From the NCBI RefSeq assembly GCF_900258485.1, contig NZ_OGVE01000006.1, forward strand, positions 1-37,141: a stretch of DNA of 37,141 nucleotides, in the 5' to 3' direction. A program made the position numbers and the translations under genes. This document shows positions 22,676 to 31,615 of this stretch, in pieces; position 1 is the stretch's first letter; the number at the start of each line of letters is the position of its first letter. The DNA is from Helcococcus massiliensis (GTDB taxonomy: Bacteria; Bacillota; Clostridia; Tissierellales; Peptoniphilaceae). The notes beneath the pieces are model-generated. The model searched no databases and was not told where the DNA came from. It saw only the letters and a program-made list of their open reading frames with translations.

Positions 22676-22932
22676 TGAGAATTAAAATAAAAACCGATGA
22701 TCTGAAAAGACCTATAAATCTTAGGATTCCAAACTCTCTAGTTTTCAATAAATTAACAAGTAAAATGCTAGAAAAAGTTATTAGAGAAAATTCAAATGGA
22801 GTGGTTGATTTTAATCTAGACACAAAAGAAATTAGAAAGATTTTGAAAGAAACCAAGAAAAGGTACAAGGGGAATTTCAAATTTGTAGAAATAGAAGCTG
22901 CAGATGGTGAAGAAATTATAATAGAAATATAA
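22675..22932 (+). CDS. Standalone paralogue of the regulator's C-terminal domain
   Basis: This 85-residue soluble protein has no HTH. It begins MRIKIKTDDLKRPINLRIP and ends KFVEIEAADGEEIIIEI. It can be aligned end to end with residues about 82-164 of the upstream regulator, sharing the opening beta strand, a helix around LTSKMLEKV and the closing FVEIE-x2-DGE strand pair. The start codon shares one base with the upstream stop, so the two are translationally coupled. It looks like a duplicated domain released as a separate chain. It may bind the regulator or the same unknown ligand. No catalytic residues are apparent. Confidence 0.7.
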   Translation: MRIKIKTDDLKRPINLRIPNSLVFNKLTSKMLEKVIRENSNGVVDFNLDTKEIRKILKETKKRYKGNFKFVEIEAADGEEIIIEI

Positions 22933-22957
22933 AAGAGGGCTCTAGCCCTCTTTTGTT
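22931..22957. terminator. Bidirectional terminator between the regulator pair and galT
   Basis: AAAAGAGGGC (22931-22940) pairs with GCCCTCTTTT (22945-22954) around TCTA. A T-rich tail follows on the plus strand and an A-rich run precedes it for the convergent galT. Confidence 0.85.
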
Positions 22958-22961
22958 TATA

Positions 22962-23951
22962 TTATTTATTATCAATCTCTTTCCACTTTTTATAAGCTTG
23001 TCTTAATTCCTCTGCAGTATCTTCAACTCTTCTTGGATTGGTTTTTGCCCAAGCAGCAGTTTCAGAAGAGGCGTTCCATTTTATAGAATTTTCACCTCTT
23101 AGTGGAGGGAAGAATTTTATGTGGAAGTTATAATATTTTTTACTTTCTTCCTCTAACTCACTATTAACAGGTATTTGGTAAATTCCCATCATGTATGGAA
23201 ATACTCTATCAAACATGTGATCGAAGGTACCTTGCAAGTCTCTAAGTATTTGTGCTAAGTCTCTGCTTGTTTTTTCGTCAAAGTCTTCAAAACTATGGAT
23301 ATTGTTTGCTTTTGGAACAAGATAGCAACCGTATGGATAGTCTGTGAAGAATGGTAAAAAGACTACAAAGCTATCATTTTCCATTATAATCCTATCTTTA
23401 ACCTTTAATTCTTCATCTCTAATTTTTAGTATTAAAGACTCTCCAGTTTTATCAAAGTGTTTTTTAGAATTTTCTAATTCTACTTTTATTCTTAAAGGCA
23501 TAAATCCATAGCCGTATATTTGACCATGTGGGTGAGGTTGGGTTGTTCCAACTTCTTTTCCTCTGTTTTCAAAGGTTAAAATATATTGTATATGCTTATC
23601 TTTTTTTATCTCTATAAATCTTTCCTTCCATAGGTCCACAAGCTTTACTAAATGGTCTATAGATAAATTCCATAGGGAGGCATTGTGGTCTGGTGAATAC
23701 AAAATAACTTCTGCCTTACCATAAGATGGGGCTGTTTTATAGAAATCAGTTGCTACATCATCTTCTTTTGGTGGATTTGGCATCATTGAAGGCCAATCAT
23801 TATCATATTTTAAAACAGTATAAGTATCTTTTATTTGTTTTGAACCCGGGCAAAATGCACAATAATCCTTGGGCATATCCGGTCTATTTTGTCTTTGTCC
23901 ATTTACAATTGTCCAGTCGTCTAAAAGTGGGTTATATCTAAATTCTGCCAT
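22962..23951 (-). CDS. galT: UDP-glucose-hexose-1-phosphate uridylyltransferase (GalT)
   Basis: This 329-residue protein is a HIT-superfamily galactose-1-phosphate uridylyltransferase of the galT-1 type. Visible features are FRYNPLLDDWTIVNGQR, zinc Cys pair CAFC (31-34) and the catalytic loop HPHGQIYG, with the nucleophilic His in HPH (140-142). Second-domain features are PYGCYLVPKANNIHSF and NFHIKFFPPLRG. It swaps UMP from UDP-glucose onto Gal-1-P, the product of the GH112 enzyme encoded about 3 kb away. This makes it the likely next pathway step. It is a single-gene unit on the other strand, and no galE or pgm is in the window. GGAGAGTATT precedes the ATG. Confidence 0.95.
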   Translation of the reverse strand: MAEFRYNPLLDDWTIVNGQRQNRPDMPKDYCAFCPGSKQIKDTYTVLKYDNDWPSMMPNPPKEDDVATDFYKTAPSYGKAEVILYSPDHNASLWNLSIDHLVKLVDLWKERFIEIKKDKHIQYILTFENRGKEVGTTQPHPHGQIYGYGFMPLRIKVELENSKKHFDKTGESLILKIRDEELKVKDRIIMENDSFVVFLPFFTDYPYGCYLVPKANNIHSFEDFDEKTSRDLAQILRDLQGTFDHMFDRVFPYMMGIYQIPVNSELEEESKKYYNFHIKFFPPLRGENSIKWNASSETAAWAKTNPRRVEDTAEELRQAYKKWKEIDNK

Positions 23952-24005
23952 AATACTCTCCTTTATTTATATACTTCTATTTTATAACAAAAGTCGAAAA
24001 TATTA

Positions 24006-24047
24006 AAATAAAAATGGTCATAACCATTATCTAGTTATGACCATTTT
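24006..24047 (-). terminator. Terminator of the tyrS/AI-2E transporter unit
   Basis: On the minus strand AAAATGGTCATAAC (24047-24034, first base of the arm AAAAA) pairs with GTTATGACCATTTT (24024-24011), a 14-bp stem, followed by TATTTTAATA. Confidence 0.85.
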
Positions 24048-24052
24048 TATTT

Positions 24053-25336
24053 CTATTTTTTGTTTCTTTTTTGCTTTAATTTTTCTTTTCTAGCCTTATT
24101 TTCTTTTTCTTTCAAATCTTTTAACATTTGTTTCTCTATATGCTTGGTAAATTCAGGCTTGATACCTTTGAGTTTCATAGAAACAAATTCGGCAATTATC
24201 TTTATTAAGATTACTGCAGGAACAGATAAAATCATACCCCATACACCAAACATACCACCACCAACAATTATGGACAATAGTATAACTAGTTCATGTATAC
24301 CGGAAGATACAGAGAATAGTTTAGCTCCAACTATATTTTGTTCTACCCATTGTAAGAACCAGCATAAGAATGCAACCCATACAAAGGTCATAGGTGATTT
24401 TATAAAGGCAAATATTAAGGCTGGAAGTGTAGCTACTACTGGCCCTATATAAGGTACTATATCGAGTAGCATAGTAATAAAACCAATTATCCAAGCGAAA
24501 GGTATACCGAACAACCAAAGCATCAGACCGGTTGCGAATCCGATAAATACCGCCATTAATAATCTACTCTTTACAAATTCATTCATAGAAAAATTGATTT
24601 CCTTATAAAGGTAAATTGTATCATGTTTGATAGATTTTGGAATCCTATTATAGCACCATTGAAGGATTTTATCCTTACTTACTAACAAGTGATAGGTGAT
24701 TAATGGAATCAATACTAAGGTTACCAAACTTCCTACACTGCCTTGGATTGTGTTTATTAGAGAACCAGTCCAAGCTGGAATATTGTTTGAAAGATTTATC
24801 AAATAATTATTTATTTGTAATTTCATATTATCTAAAACTTTATAGTCTATATTCCAATCTTTTAATAATCCTTTTATATAATCATAAGTGTAGTTGATTG
24901 AAGATGGTAGGTTTGATAAAAACAAACTACTTTGGTTTATGAGTTCTGGTACTATAGCTATAAGTAAAACGGAAATAGCTAAAACGATTAATAGATAACT
25001 TATTAGAGTACCTGTTCCTCTTTTTAATCCCTTTTCTTCAAATTTATTTACTACAGGATTTAGTAAAAATGCTATTAAAACTGATACAAACAAGGCGAAT
25101 GCTGTCGAACCTAAGATGCTATATGTATTAAATAAATTAACTACAACTACAACACCCATGATTGCCAAAATAATCTTAGCAACATTGTTCCAGTTTATTT
25201 TAATTTTGTGTTTATCATCAATTGCTCTATTCCCAATATAGATCATATAGTAGATTGCTAGGCCAGCTATGCCTGAAATCAAGAAATATAAAACATATTG
25301 AAAGAAAGGAGATATTGTACTGTTTGCAGAAAACAT
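24053..25336 (-). CDS. AI-2E family transporter (YtvI/PerM-like membrane protein)
   Basis: This 427-residue protein has eight or so membrane helices. The family's C-terminal core is visible: FGIPFAWIIGFITMLLDIVP, then YIGPVVATLPALIFAF and a later GGGMFGVWGMILSVPAVILI. A strongly basic tail (KEKENKARKEKLKQKRNKK) closes it. The family was named after E. coli TqsA, which exports autoinducer-2, but members also include Na+/H+ antiporters and uncharacterised permeases, so the substrate is open. It follows tyrS by 18 bases with AAGGAGGAAG before the ATG and is probably co-transcribed with it. Confidence 0.88.
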   Translation of the reverse strand: MFSANSTISPFFQYVLYFLISGIAGLAIYYMIYIGNRAIDDKHKIKINWNNVAKIILAIMGVVVVVNLFNTYSILGSTAFALFVSVLIAFLLNPVVNKFEEKGLKRGTGTLISYLLIVLAISVLLIAIVPELINQSSLFLSNLPSSINYTYDYIKGLLKDWNIDYKVLDNMKLQINNYLINLSNNIPAWTGSLINTIQGSVGSLVTLVLIPLITYHLLVSKDKILQWCYNRIPKSIKHDTIYLYKEINFSMNEFVKSRLLMAVFIGFATGLMLWLFGIPFAWIIGFITMLLDIVPYIGPVVATLPALIFAFIKSPMTFVWVAFLCWFLQWVEQNIVGAKLFSVSSGIHELVILLSIIVGGGMFGVWGMILSVPAVILIKIIAEFVSMKLKGIKPEFTKHIEKQMLKDLKEKENKARKEKLKQKRNKK

Positions 25337-25354
25337 TCTTCCTCCTTATTTATT

Positions 25355-26596
25355 TTATTTGAAAATTACCCTGTGGAATACTTTCTTTCCTTTTTGAATA
25401 ATTAAATCTTTTTCTAATAGGTTGCCAGAAATTTCTAGGGATGGATCTTCAACTTTTTTGTCATTTACTTTAATTCCACCTTGTTGAATCAATCTTCTAG
25501 CTTCACCATTTGATTTGGTGATTCCAAGATGACTTAATAGGTTTAAAAGTCCAGGATTTTCTTCCATGAAAGATTTTTCAACTTCTGTGCTAGGCATGTT
25601 TTCATCCACTTGTCCCTTTGAGAATAAAGCCTTTGAAGTTTCTTGAGCTTCCTTAGCTTTTTCTTCACCATGAACTAATTTTACAATTTCATAGGCTAAA
25701 ACTTCTTTAGCATGGTTGATTCTTTCGTCTTGGTATTTGGTTAATTCTTCTATTTCTTCACTTGGTAAGAATGTTAGTAGGTTTAAGAATTTCTTAACAT
25801 CCCTGTCATCTGTATTTCTTAAGTATTGGTAAAGCTCATATGGAGAGGTTTTTTCTTCGTCTAACCACACAGCTCCGCCCATGGATTTACCCATTTTTTG
25901 ACCGTCGGCTCTGGTTAAAAGTTTAAAGGTCATACCATATACTTGCTCTCCCTTGTGTTTTTTCACTAGGTCGGCACCACCAATGATATTTGCCCATTGG
26001 TCAGATCCACCCATTTGTAGCTTTGTACCGTGTTTTTCGTTCAATACTAAAAAGTCATAGGATTGTAAAAGCATATATGAAAATTCAAAGAATGATAATC
26101 CTCTTTCTAACCTATTTTTGTAGGCGTCTTTTTTAATCATTTCCCCAACGTTGAAGTGAACACCAACTTCTCTCATAAATTGTAAAAAGTTGATATTTAA
26201 TAGCCAATCAGCGTTGTTCTCCATGCTTGCCTTGCCGTCAGAAAAGTCTAAAAATCTTTGGAATTGTTGGTAAAATCTATCTGCGTTATGGTCGATACGT
26301 TCTTTAGTCATTACCATTCTCATGTCAGATCTTCCAGAAGGGTCACCAATCATTGTTGTACCACCACCTAAAAGTACTAAAGGTTTATGCCCATAGGCTT
26401 GCATACGCATCATAACCATAATTTGAATAAAGTGTCCAATTGTCAATGAGTCAGCAGTTGCGTCAAATCCAATATAGAAGGAAACTTTCTCTTTGGCTAA
26501 TAATTCTTTTAAATCTTCTTCATGAGTAGCTTGGTCTAAGTAACCTCTGGCTACTAATTCATCAAAAACATTGTCATGTTCTTTCTTGTAAATCAT
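25355..26596 (-). CDS. tyrS: Tyrosyl-tRNA synthetase
   Basis: This 413-residue class Ic synthetase has YIGFDATADSLTIGHF, with the HIGH-equivalent TIGH at 52-55. The tyrosine/tRNA region is KLQMGGSDQWANI and the KMSKS-equivalent is KMGKS (234-238). A C-terminal S4-like RNA-binding domain spans about 345-413 (SNGEARRLIQQGGIKVNDKKV). It charges tRNA-Tyr. The sequence pattern and length are closest to the bacterial TyrRS group with the MGGSDQW signature. It is the first gene of a unit with the AI-2E transporter. No T-box leader was seen between promoter and start, where only about 30 bases lie. Confidence 0.96.
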   Translation of the reverse strand: MIYKKEHDNVFDELVARGYLDQATHEEDLKELLAKEKVSFYIGFDATADSLTIGHFIQIMVMMRMQAYGHKPLVLLGGGTTMIGDPSGRSDMRMVMTKERIDHNADRFYQQFQRFLDFSDGKASMENNADWLLNINFLQFMREVGVHFNVGEMIKKDAYKNRLERGLSFFEFSYMLLQSYDFLVLNEKHGTKLQMGGSDQWANIIGGADLVKKHKGEQVYGMTFKLLTRADGQKMGKSMGGAVWLDEEKTSPYELYQYLRNTDDRDVKKFLNLLTFLPSEEIEELTKYQDERINHAKEVLAYEIVKLVHGEEKAKEAQETSKALFSKGQVDENMPSTEVEKSFMEENPGLLNLLSHLGITKSNGEARRLIQQGGIKVNDKKVEDPSLEISGNLLEKDLIIQKGKKVFHRVIFK

Positions 26597-26625
26597 ATTT
26601 CCTCCATAAAATTAATATTATAACC

Positions 26626-26654
26626 ATTATATTTTAATAAAAAACTATAGTCAA
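26626..26654 (-). promoter_or_regulatory. Promoter of tyrS
   Basis: On the minus strand TTGACT (26654-26649), 17 bases, TATAAT (26631-26626). The ATG follows at 26596 after TATGGAGGAA. Confidence 0.85.
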
Positions 26655-26705
26655 ATACTTATTTTTACAAAAAACTTTCCACTTTGTTATATAATAATTA
26701 GATAA

Positions 26706-26734
26706 TTGAATTAGAAGAATCGACTTGATATAAT
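26706..26734 (+). promoter_or_regulatory. Promoter of the metG-tatD-rnmV-rsmA operon
   Basis: TTGAAT (26706-26711), 17 bases, TATAAT (26729-26734), then GGAGAAA and the metG ATG at 26769. Another TATAAT at 26690-26695 lacks a well-spaced -35. Confidence 0.7.
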
Positions 26735-26768
26735 TTTATTGATAAATGAATAAAAGTTAGGAGAAAAA

Positions 26769-28706
26769 ATGGATAAGAATAAACAAGCTTATTATATTAC
26801 AACACCAATATATTATCCTAATGGCAACTTGCACTTAGGACATACATACACAACTATTGTTGCTGATACTTTAAAAAGATATAAAAACATCCAAGGATAT
26901 GATGCCTATTTAGTTACAGGTACTGACGAACATGGACAAAAAATACAAGATGAAGCTAAGCAAAGATCAATGACTCCTTTAGAGTTTACAGATGGTATAG
27001 TTGCTACTGTTAAAGATTTATGGAAAAAGTTGGAAATTGACTATGATCAATTTGTAAGATCAACAGATAAAAACCATGAAGAAAATGTAAAGAAAATATT
27101 CCAAAAACTTTATGACAAGGGTGATATCTATAAGGGTTTTTATGAAGGTTACTATTGTAAGCCTGATGAAGCTTTTTGGACAGAAACTCAATTAGATGAA
27201 GATGGAAATTGTCCAGTTTGCCATAGACCAGTTATAAAGCACCAAGAAGAATCCTACTTCTTCAAACTATCAAAATATACAGATAAAATTCTAGAACTTT
27301 ATGAAAGTAATCCAGATTTTATCCTACCAGAAAGATCAAAAAATGAGATGGTTAACAACTTCTTAAAGAAAGGACTTGATGATTTATCAGTATCAAGACC
27401 TAAAAAATCTCTAGAATGGGGTGTGGAAGTTCCTTTTGATGAAGACCATGTTATTTATGTATGGATTGATGCTTTAAGTTGCTATTTAACAGGTATAGGC
27501 CTAGGTGAAGATGAAGAAAAGTTCAACCATTACTGGCCTGCAGGTGTTCATTTGATGAGTAAGGAAATAGTTAGGTTCCATACAATCATTTGGCCGGCCC
27601 TATTGATGGCTTTAGATTTAGAAATGCCTAAGCAAGTCTTTGCCCATGGTTGGATCTTGTTTGATGATACAAAGATGTCCAAATCCTTGGGTAATGTAGT
27701 TTATGCAGAGCCTTATATAGACCTGTATGGAATAGACGCTCTAAAATATTTTGTTTTAAGAGAATTTACCTTTGGTCAAGATGGGTCATTTACCAATGAA
27801 AAATTTATAAATAGAGTAAATTCTGACCTTGTAAATGACTTAGGTAACTTAGTTTCAAGAACCTTATCAATGGTTGATAAATACAATAATGGAATAGTTG
27901 TTGAAGCTAAAAAATCAGGTGAATTTGATGCAGACCTTATTGAACAAGCGGAGGCTACAATAACAAGAGTTGAAGAAGAAATGGATAAGTTTGCCTTCTC
28001 TTATGCCTTAGAAGAAATTTGGAAATTGGTTAGAAGAACGAACAAATACATCGATGAAACACAGCCATGGATACTAATCAAGGAAGACAAGGATAGACTT
28101 GATGCAGTCCTATACAACTTGGTGGAAAGTATTAGGATTATAAGTCAATTGATCCAACCATTCCTGCCACACACTTCAGAAGAAATATTTAAACAACTTG
28201 CTATAGAAAATTTTGGTTGGGACTCAGCAAGGAATTTTGGTGAGTATCCAGTAGGAAACAAGGTAAATAAGGGAGAAAACCTATTCCCAAGACTTGATTT
28301 AAAAGAAGAATTAGAAAAAATACAAGCAGCTAATGAAAAACTTTTCTTAGAAAGAAATTCAAAAACTGACAAAGAAGAAGAGGCATATATTGATTTTTCT
28401 GATTTTGAAAAGATTAACTTAAAAGTTGGTCTAATAAAGAGTGCAGAAGACCATCCAAAGGCTGACAAGCTATTAGTATTCAAAGTCCAAGTAGGAGATG
28501 AAGAAAGGACAATAGTTTCAGGCATCAAAGAATGGTACAAAAAAGAAGATTTAATTGGTAAAAAAGTTGTAGTTTTAACAAATCTACCTCCTAAAAAGTT
28601 AAGAGGTATCGAATCTCAAGGTATGATTCTAGCTGCTGAAAAAGATGGTGACCTTAGCTTGTTATCAGTTTTAGAAAATATAGAAGATGGAGCGGAAATA
28701 TCATAA
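26769..28706 (+). CDS. metG: Methionyl-tRNA synthetase with C-terminal tRNA-binding domain
   Basis: This 645-residue protein has HIGH-like HLGH (22-25) and KMSKS (302-306). The catalytic core is followed by an anticodon domain and a C-terminal OB-fold tRNA-binding (Trbp111-like) domain from about 540 ([26 protein letters not shown]). The zinc knuckle has Cys130, Asp133, Cys148 and Cys151 (CKPD...CPVC), with Asp where many relatives have the second Cys. It makes Met-tRNA for initiation and elongation. It leads a conserved Firmicute operon and shares one base (TAATG) with tatD. Confidence 0.97.
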   Translation: MDKNKQAYYITTPIYYPNGNLHLGHTYTTIVADTLKRYKNIQGYDAYLVTGTDEHGQKIQDEAKQRSMTPLEFTDGIVATVKDLWKKLEIDYDQFVRSTDKNHEENVKKIFQKLYDKGDIYKGFYEGYYCKPDEAFWTETQLDEDGNCPVCHRPVIKHQEESYFFKLSKYTDKILELYESNPDFILPERSKNEMVNNFLKKGLDDLSVSRPKKSLEWGVEVPFDEDHVIYVWIDALSCYLTGIGLGEDEEKFNHYWPAGVHLMSKEIVRFHTIIWPALLMALDLEMPKQVFAHGWILFDDTKMSKSLGNVVYAEPYIDLYGIDALKYFVLREFTFGQDGSFTNEKFINRVNSDLVNDLGNLVSRTLSMVDKYNNGIVVEAKKSGEFDADLIEQAEATITRVEEEMDKFAFSYALEEIWKLVRRTNKYIDETQPWILIKEDKDRLDAVLYNLVESIRIISQLIQPFLPHTSEEIFKQLAIENFGWDSARNFGEYPVGNKVNKGENLFPRLDLKEELEKIQAANEKLFLERNSKTDKEEEAYIDFSDFEKINLKVGLIKSAEDHPKADKLLVFKVQVGDEERTIVSGIKEWYKKEDLIGKKVVVLTNLPPKKLRGIESQGMILAAEKDGDLSLLSVLENIEDGAEIS

Positions 28707-29485
28707 TGTCAAAATATATAATTGATTCCCATGCCCACCTCTGCGATAGTAGGTTTGACGATGATAGGCAGGAAATAATAGAAAATTTGGAAAAAGATAA
28801 GGTGAAACTTGTTATAATACCGGGCACAGATTTAAAATCGAGTCTTGCTGCTGTAGATTTAGCAAACAAAAATGAAAGAATCTACGCTTTAGTGGGTACC
28901 CACCCTCATGATGCTAAGGATTATACAAAAAAAACTAGAGAGACTTACAAAAAATTAGCCTTAGATAACAAAAAAGTTTTAGCTATTGGAGAAATTGGCC
29001 TAGACTATCATTACGAATATTCTCCGGTAGAAAAACAAAAAGAAGTTTTTATAGACCAAATTGAACTAGCTAAAGAATTGGATTTACCAATAGTTATCCA
29101 TTCTAGGGAAGCGTTTGAAGATACCTATCAAATATTAAAAGACCATGCTAAGGGGATGAAAGTTTTATTACATTCTTTCAACGAAACATGGGATGATTTA
29201 AAAAAATATTTAGATTTAGACTTCTATATTTCCTTAGGCGGAATGTCAACCTTCAAAAATGCAGACAATTTAGTTAGGGTAGCAGAAAGAGTACCAATAG
29301 ATAGAGTTCTATTGGAAACAGATGCACCATATCTTACACCTGTTCCACACAGGGGAAAGAGGAATGAGCCTAAGTATACCCATTTTGTAGCTGAAAGATT
29401 AGCTAAAATGAGGGTAGAGGACTTATCTTATATAAAAGAAGAAACTAACAAAAATACTATGAAATTTTTTAGTATATTGGTATAG
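28706..29485 (+). CDS. tatD: TatD family metal-dependent DNase
   Basis: This 259-residue TIM-barrel metalloenzyme has the metal-binding HAH (9-11), the GEIGLDYHY glutamate motif, PIVIHSREAFEDT, LLHSFNE and the closing LLETDAPYLTPVPHRGKRNEP. TatD enzymes have 3'-5' exonuclease or AP-endonuclease activity. The name of this copy in Firmicutes is often yabD. It sits between metG and rnmV exactly as in Bacillus and clostridia. The start overlaps the metG stop by one base. Confidence 0.94.
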   Translation: MSKYIIDSHAHLCDSRFDDDRQEIIENLEKDKVKLVIIPGTDLKSSLAAVDLANKNERIYALVGTHPHDAKDYTKKTRETYKKLALDNKKVLAIGEIGLDYHYEYSPVEKQKEVFIDQIELAKELDLPIVIHSREAFEDTYQILKDHAKGMKVLLHSFNETWDDLKKYLDLDFYISLGGMSTFKNADNLVRVAERVPIDRVLLETDAPYLTPVPHRGKRNEPKYTHFVAERLAKMRVEDLSYIKEETNKNTMKFFSILV

Positions 29486-29488
29486 AAG

Positions 29489-30046
29489 ATGGAAGATAAT
29501 TTAAGTATAAAAGAAGTTATAGTTGTTGAAGGTAAAAGTGACATCATTGCTGTTAGAAGAGCTTTTGATAACAATATAAAAGTCGTAGCCAGCCATGGTC
29601 TAGGTTTAACACATGAGTTTTTGGAAGAACTTGTTAAATTAAATGAGAGAAAAGGAATCATAGTTTTAACAGATCCAGACTATGCTGGTAAAAGAATTGC
29701 AAATATTATAAGGGAATATGTTCCAAATGCTAAATTTGCAAGTATAGCCAAAAAAGATGCTAGTAAAAATTCTAATGTTGGTGTAGAAAATGCTTCTGAT
29801 GAAGCTATAATAGAGGCTATAAAAAGAGCTAGGCCAGAGCTTGAAAGTGTAAGTGATGAATTTACCATGGAAGATTTAGTTGATAATAAACTCATAGGGG
29901 TAGATGGTTCTAAGGAAAGAAGGATAGACCTATGTAAAAAACTTTCCATCAACTATACTAATGGTAAGCAATTATTGGTTAAGCTAAATTCATTCGGTAT
30001 TACTAGGGATGAATTTAACAAGGCCTTAGAGGAAGTAGGGGGATAA
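29489..30046 (+). CDS. rnmV: Ribonuclease M5
   Basis: This 185-residue protein has an N-terminal TOPRIM domain: IKEVIVVEGKSDIIAV with the catalytic Glu, then HGLGLTHEF and the DxD-type LTDPDYAGKRI. The C-terminal half fits the RNase M5 family. It matures 5S rRNA from its precursor, with help from ribosomal protein L18. It lies 3 bases after tatD and directly abuts rsmA, so two ribosome-maturation enzymes are co-expressed. Confidence 0.94.
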   Translation: MEDNLSIKEVIVVEGKSDIIAVRRAFDNNIKVVASHGLGLTHEFLEELVKLNERKGIIVLTDPDYAGKRIANIIREYVPNAKFASIAKKDASKNSNVGVENASDEAIIEAIKRARPELESVSDEFTMEDLVDNKLIGVDGSKERRIDLCKKLSINYTNGKQLLVKLNSFGITRDEFNKALEEVGG

Positions 30047-30922
30047 ATGTCAAGAGAAAGATTATACTCACCTAAGGTAATTAAACAATTGTTAAAAGCT
30101 TTTGACTTTTCATTTTCAAAAGGCTTAGGACAGAACTTTCTAATTGATGGAAATGTTGTTAGGTCTATATCAGAAGGTGCTGAAATCTCAAAGGACGACT
30201 ATGTTCTAGAAGTAGGGCCAGGCTTTGGTACTTTAACAGAAGAGCTTCTTATGAATGCTAAAAAGGTTGTGTCAGTAGAAATTGATGAAAGATTAAACCA
30301 GGTTTTGATGCAGACCTTATCTGGTTTTGATAATTTTGTCTTGGTTAATGCAGACATCTTAAAGGCGGACTTAAAGAGACTTGTAGAAGAACAGTTTAAC
30401 AATCACTCCTTTAAAGTTGTTGCAAATTTACCTTATTACATCACAACCCCTATAATAGAGTTGTTCTTAAAAAGTGATTTACCAGTTGAATCTCTTACTG
30501 TAATGGTTCAAAAAGAAGTTGGAGATAGGATACTTGCTGAACCTGGAAATAAAACCTATGGATCTCTAACAGTCTTTACCCAATACTATGCAGATGCTAG
30601 CTTAGTTACCAGAGCTCCAAAGAGTGTTTTTATGCCACAGCCTAAGGTTGATAGCGTGGTTGTGAAATTAGACATGAAAAAAGAATTACCACAAGTTAAT
30701 GAAAAAGTTTTCTTCAAATTGATGAGAGGAGCTTTTACTAAACGTAGAAAAAATATATTGAATTCACTTACCACTGATACATCTCTAGCTATAAATAAGG
30801 AAGAGATGAAAGCTATATTGGAGTCTTTAAACTTATCTACAAATTTAAGGGCAGAGGATTTATCCTATACAGACTACCTAAATATAGCCAAATTGGTTGA
30901 AAAAAAACATAAAGTTGATTAA
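30047..30922 (+). CDS. rsmA: 16S rRNA dimethyladenosine transferase (KsgA)
   Basis: This 291-residue Rossmann methyltransferase has KGLGQNFLIDGNVV at the N-terminus, SAM motif LEVGPGFGTLTEELL, acidic motif VSVEID, catalytic motif NLPYYITTPII and the C-terminal FTKRRKNILNSL. It dimethylates two adjacent adenines in helix 45 of 16S rRNA during late 30S assembly. The start codon follows the rnmV stop directly; the ribosome site (GTAGGGGG) lies inside rnmV. Last gene of the operon; no clear terminator follows before the glutaredoxin gene. Confidence 0.96.
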   Translation: MSRERLYSPKVIKQLLKAFDFSFSKGLGQNFLIDGNVVRSISEGAEISKDDYVLEVGPGFGTLTEELLMNAKKVVSVEIDERLNQVLMQTLSGFDNFVLVNADILKADLKRLVEEQFNNHSFKVVANLPYYITTPIIELFLKSDLPVESLTVMVQKEVGDRILAEPGNKTYGSLTVFTQYYADASLVTRAPKSVFMPQPKVDSVVVKLDMKKELPQVNEKVFFKLMRGAFTKRRKNILNSLTTDTSLAINKEEMKAILESLNLSTNLRAEDLSYTDYLNIAKLVEKKHKVD

Positions 30923-30997
30923 AATATATTATACAGGGTAATAATTGTTTAGGCTTGATAAAAGAAGCGTAAATAAATAATAAAAAAGGAGATTCAA

Positions 30998-31228
30998 ATG
31001 AAAAAAGTAACAGTATATACATCAAACACATGTCCTTATTGCGTAGCTGCAAAGGATTTCTTAACAGAAAACAATGTTGAGTTTGAAGAAAAAAATGTAA
31101 CAGAAAGTTTAGACTATAGAGAAGAATTATTAGCAAAAGGATACAGAGGGGTACCTGTGTTAGTAATTGGTGATGAAGAAATAGTTGGTTTTGACCAAAA
31201 TAGAATAAGTGAATTATTAGGATTATAA
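30998..31228 (+). CDS. Small glutaredoxin-family thiol protein (NrdH/YruB-like)
   Basis: This 76-residue single-domain thioredoxin-fold protein has active site CPYC (12-15), cis-Pro motif GVPVLVIGDEEIVGFD and little else. CPYC is the classical dithiol glutaredoxin motif, and the family is often used in clostridia-like anaerobes with thioredoxin reductase or ribonucleotide reductase. No nrd gene is adjacent, so a specific partner cannot be given. AAAAAAGGAG precedes the ATG. It is probably a single-gene unit ending at the terminator 31246-31280. Confidence 0.88.
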   Translation: MKKVTVYTSNTCPYCVAAKDFLTENNVEFEEKNVTESLDYREELLAKGYRGVPVLVIGDEEIVGFDQNRISELLGL

Positions 31229-31245
31229 GATAAGAATAATAATTT

Positions 31246-31280
31246 AAAAGACCGAAAAAATGATTTTTTCGGTCTTTTTT
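31246..31280. terminator. Bidirectional terminator between the glutaredoxin and DUF1858 genes
   Basis: AAAAGACCGAAAAAA (31246-31260) pairs perfectly with TTTTTTCGGTCTTTT (31264-31278) around TGA, a 15-bp stem with U-runs on both strands. Confidence 0.9.
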
Positions 31281-31282
31281 AT

Positions 31283-31489
31283 TTACTCGTTTAAAGCTTC
31301 TATTAAAACTTCCGGTTCGATTCCGTGGACGTAAGCTGCTTCTTCAACAGTTTCTAACTGGCTAGCAGGACATCCTATACAGGCAAAACCAAAAGACATT
31401 AAGGTTCCTAATGTTCTAGGCTTCAATGTGATTACATCAGCTAAAATCATATCTCCAGTAATCTCTATATCATTAAATTGATCTGTCAT
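31283..31489 (-). CDS. DUF1858 domain protein (ScdA N-terminal-like)
   Basis: This 68-residue protein matches the DUF1858 pattern: ITGDMILADVITLKP, then FGFACIGCPASQLETVEEAA and YVHGIEPEVLIEALNE. The Cys-x-x-Cys (CIGC) can bind a metal or an Fe-S cluster, or act as a redox pair. The same domain forms the N-terminus of ScdA/RIC-type iron-sulfur repair proteins. A role in redox or Fe-S/NO handling is therefore plausible but unproven for stand-alone copies. Single gene; GGGAGGTGG lies before the ATG. Confidence 0.85.
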   Translation of the reverse strand: MTDQFNDIEITGDMILADVITLKPRTLGTLMSFGFACIGCPASQLETVEEAAYVHGIEPEVLIEALNE

Positions 31490-31575
31490 AATCCACCTCC
31501 CTTAAAATATATATATATGAAATCTTATTAAAATGATTATACTATAAAGGAAAATAAAAATAAACAAAAAATAAG

Positions 31576-31604
31576 TTGACAAGAGTCTCTATATTAGCTA
31601 TAAT
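31576..31604 (+). promoter_or_regulatory. veg promoter P1 (full consensus)
   Basis: TTGACA (31576-31581), 17 bases and TATAAT (31599-31604): both hexamers are perfect sigma-A consensus with optimal spacing. Confidence 0.85.
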
Positions 31605-31615
31605 TATTAATTTAT

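Noticed and set aside
26597-26768. T-box riboswitch expected before tyrS or metG
   Set aside because: The distances from the promoters to the starts are only about 30 bases. No T-box sequence, specifier loop or terminator is present.
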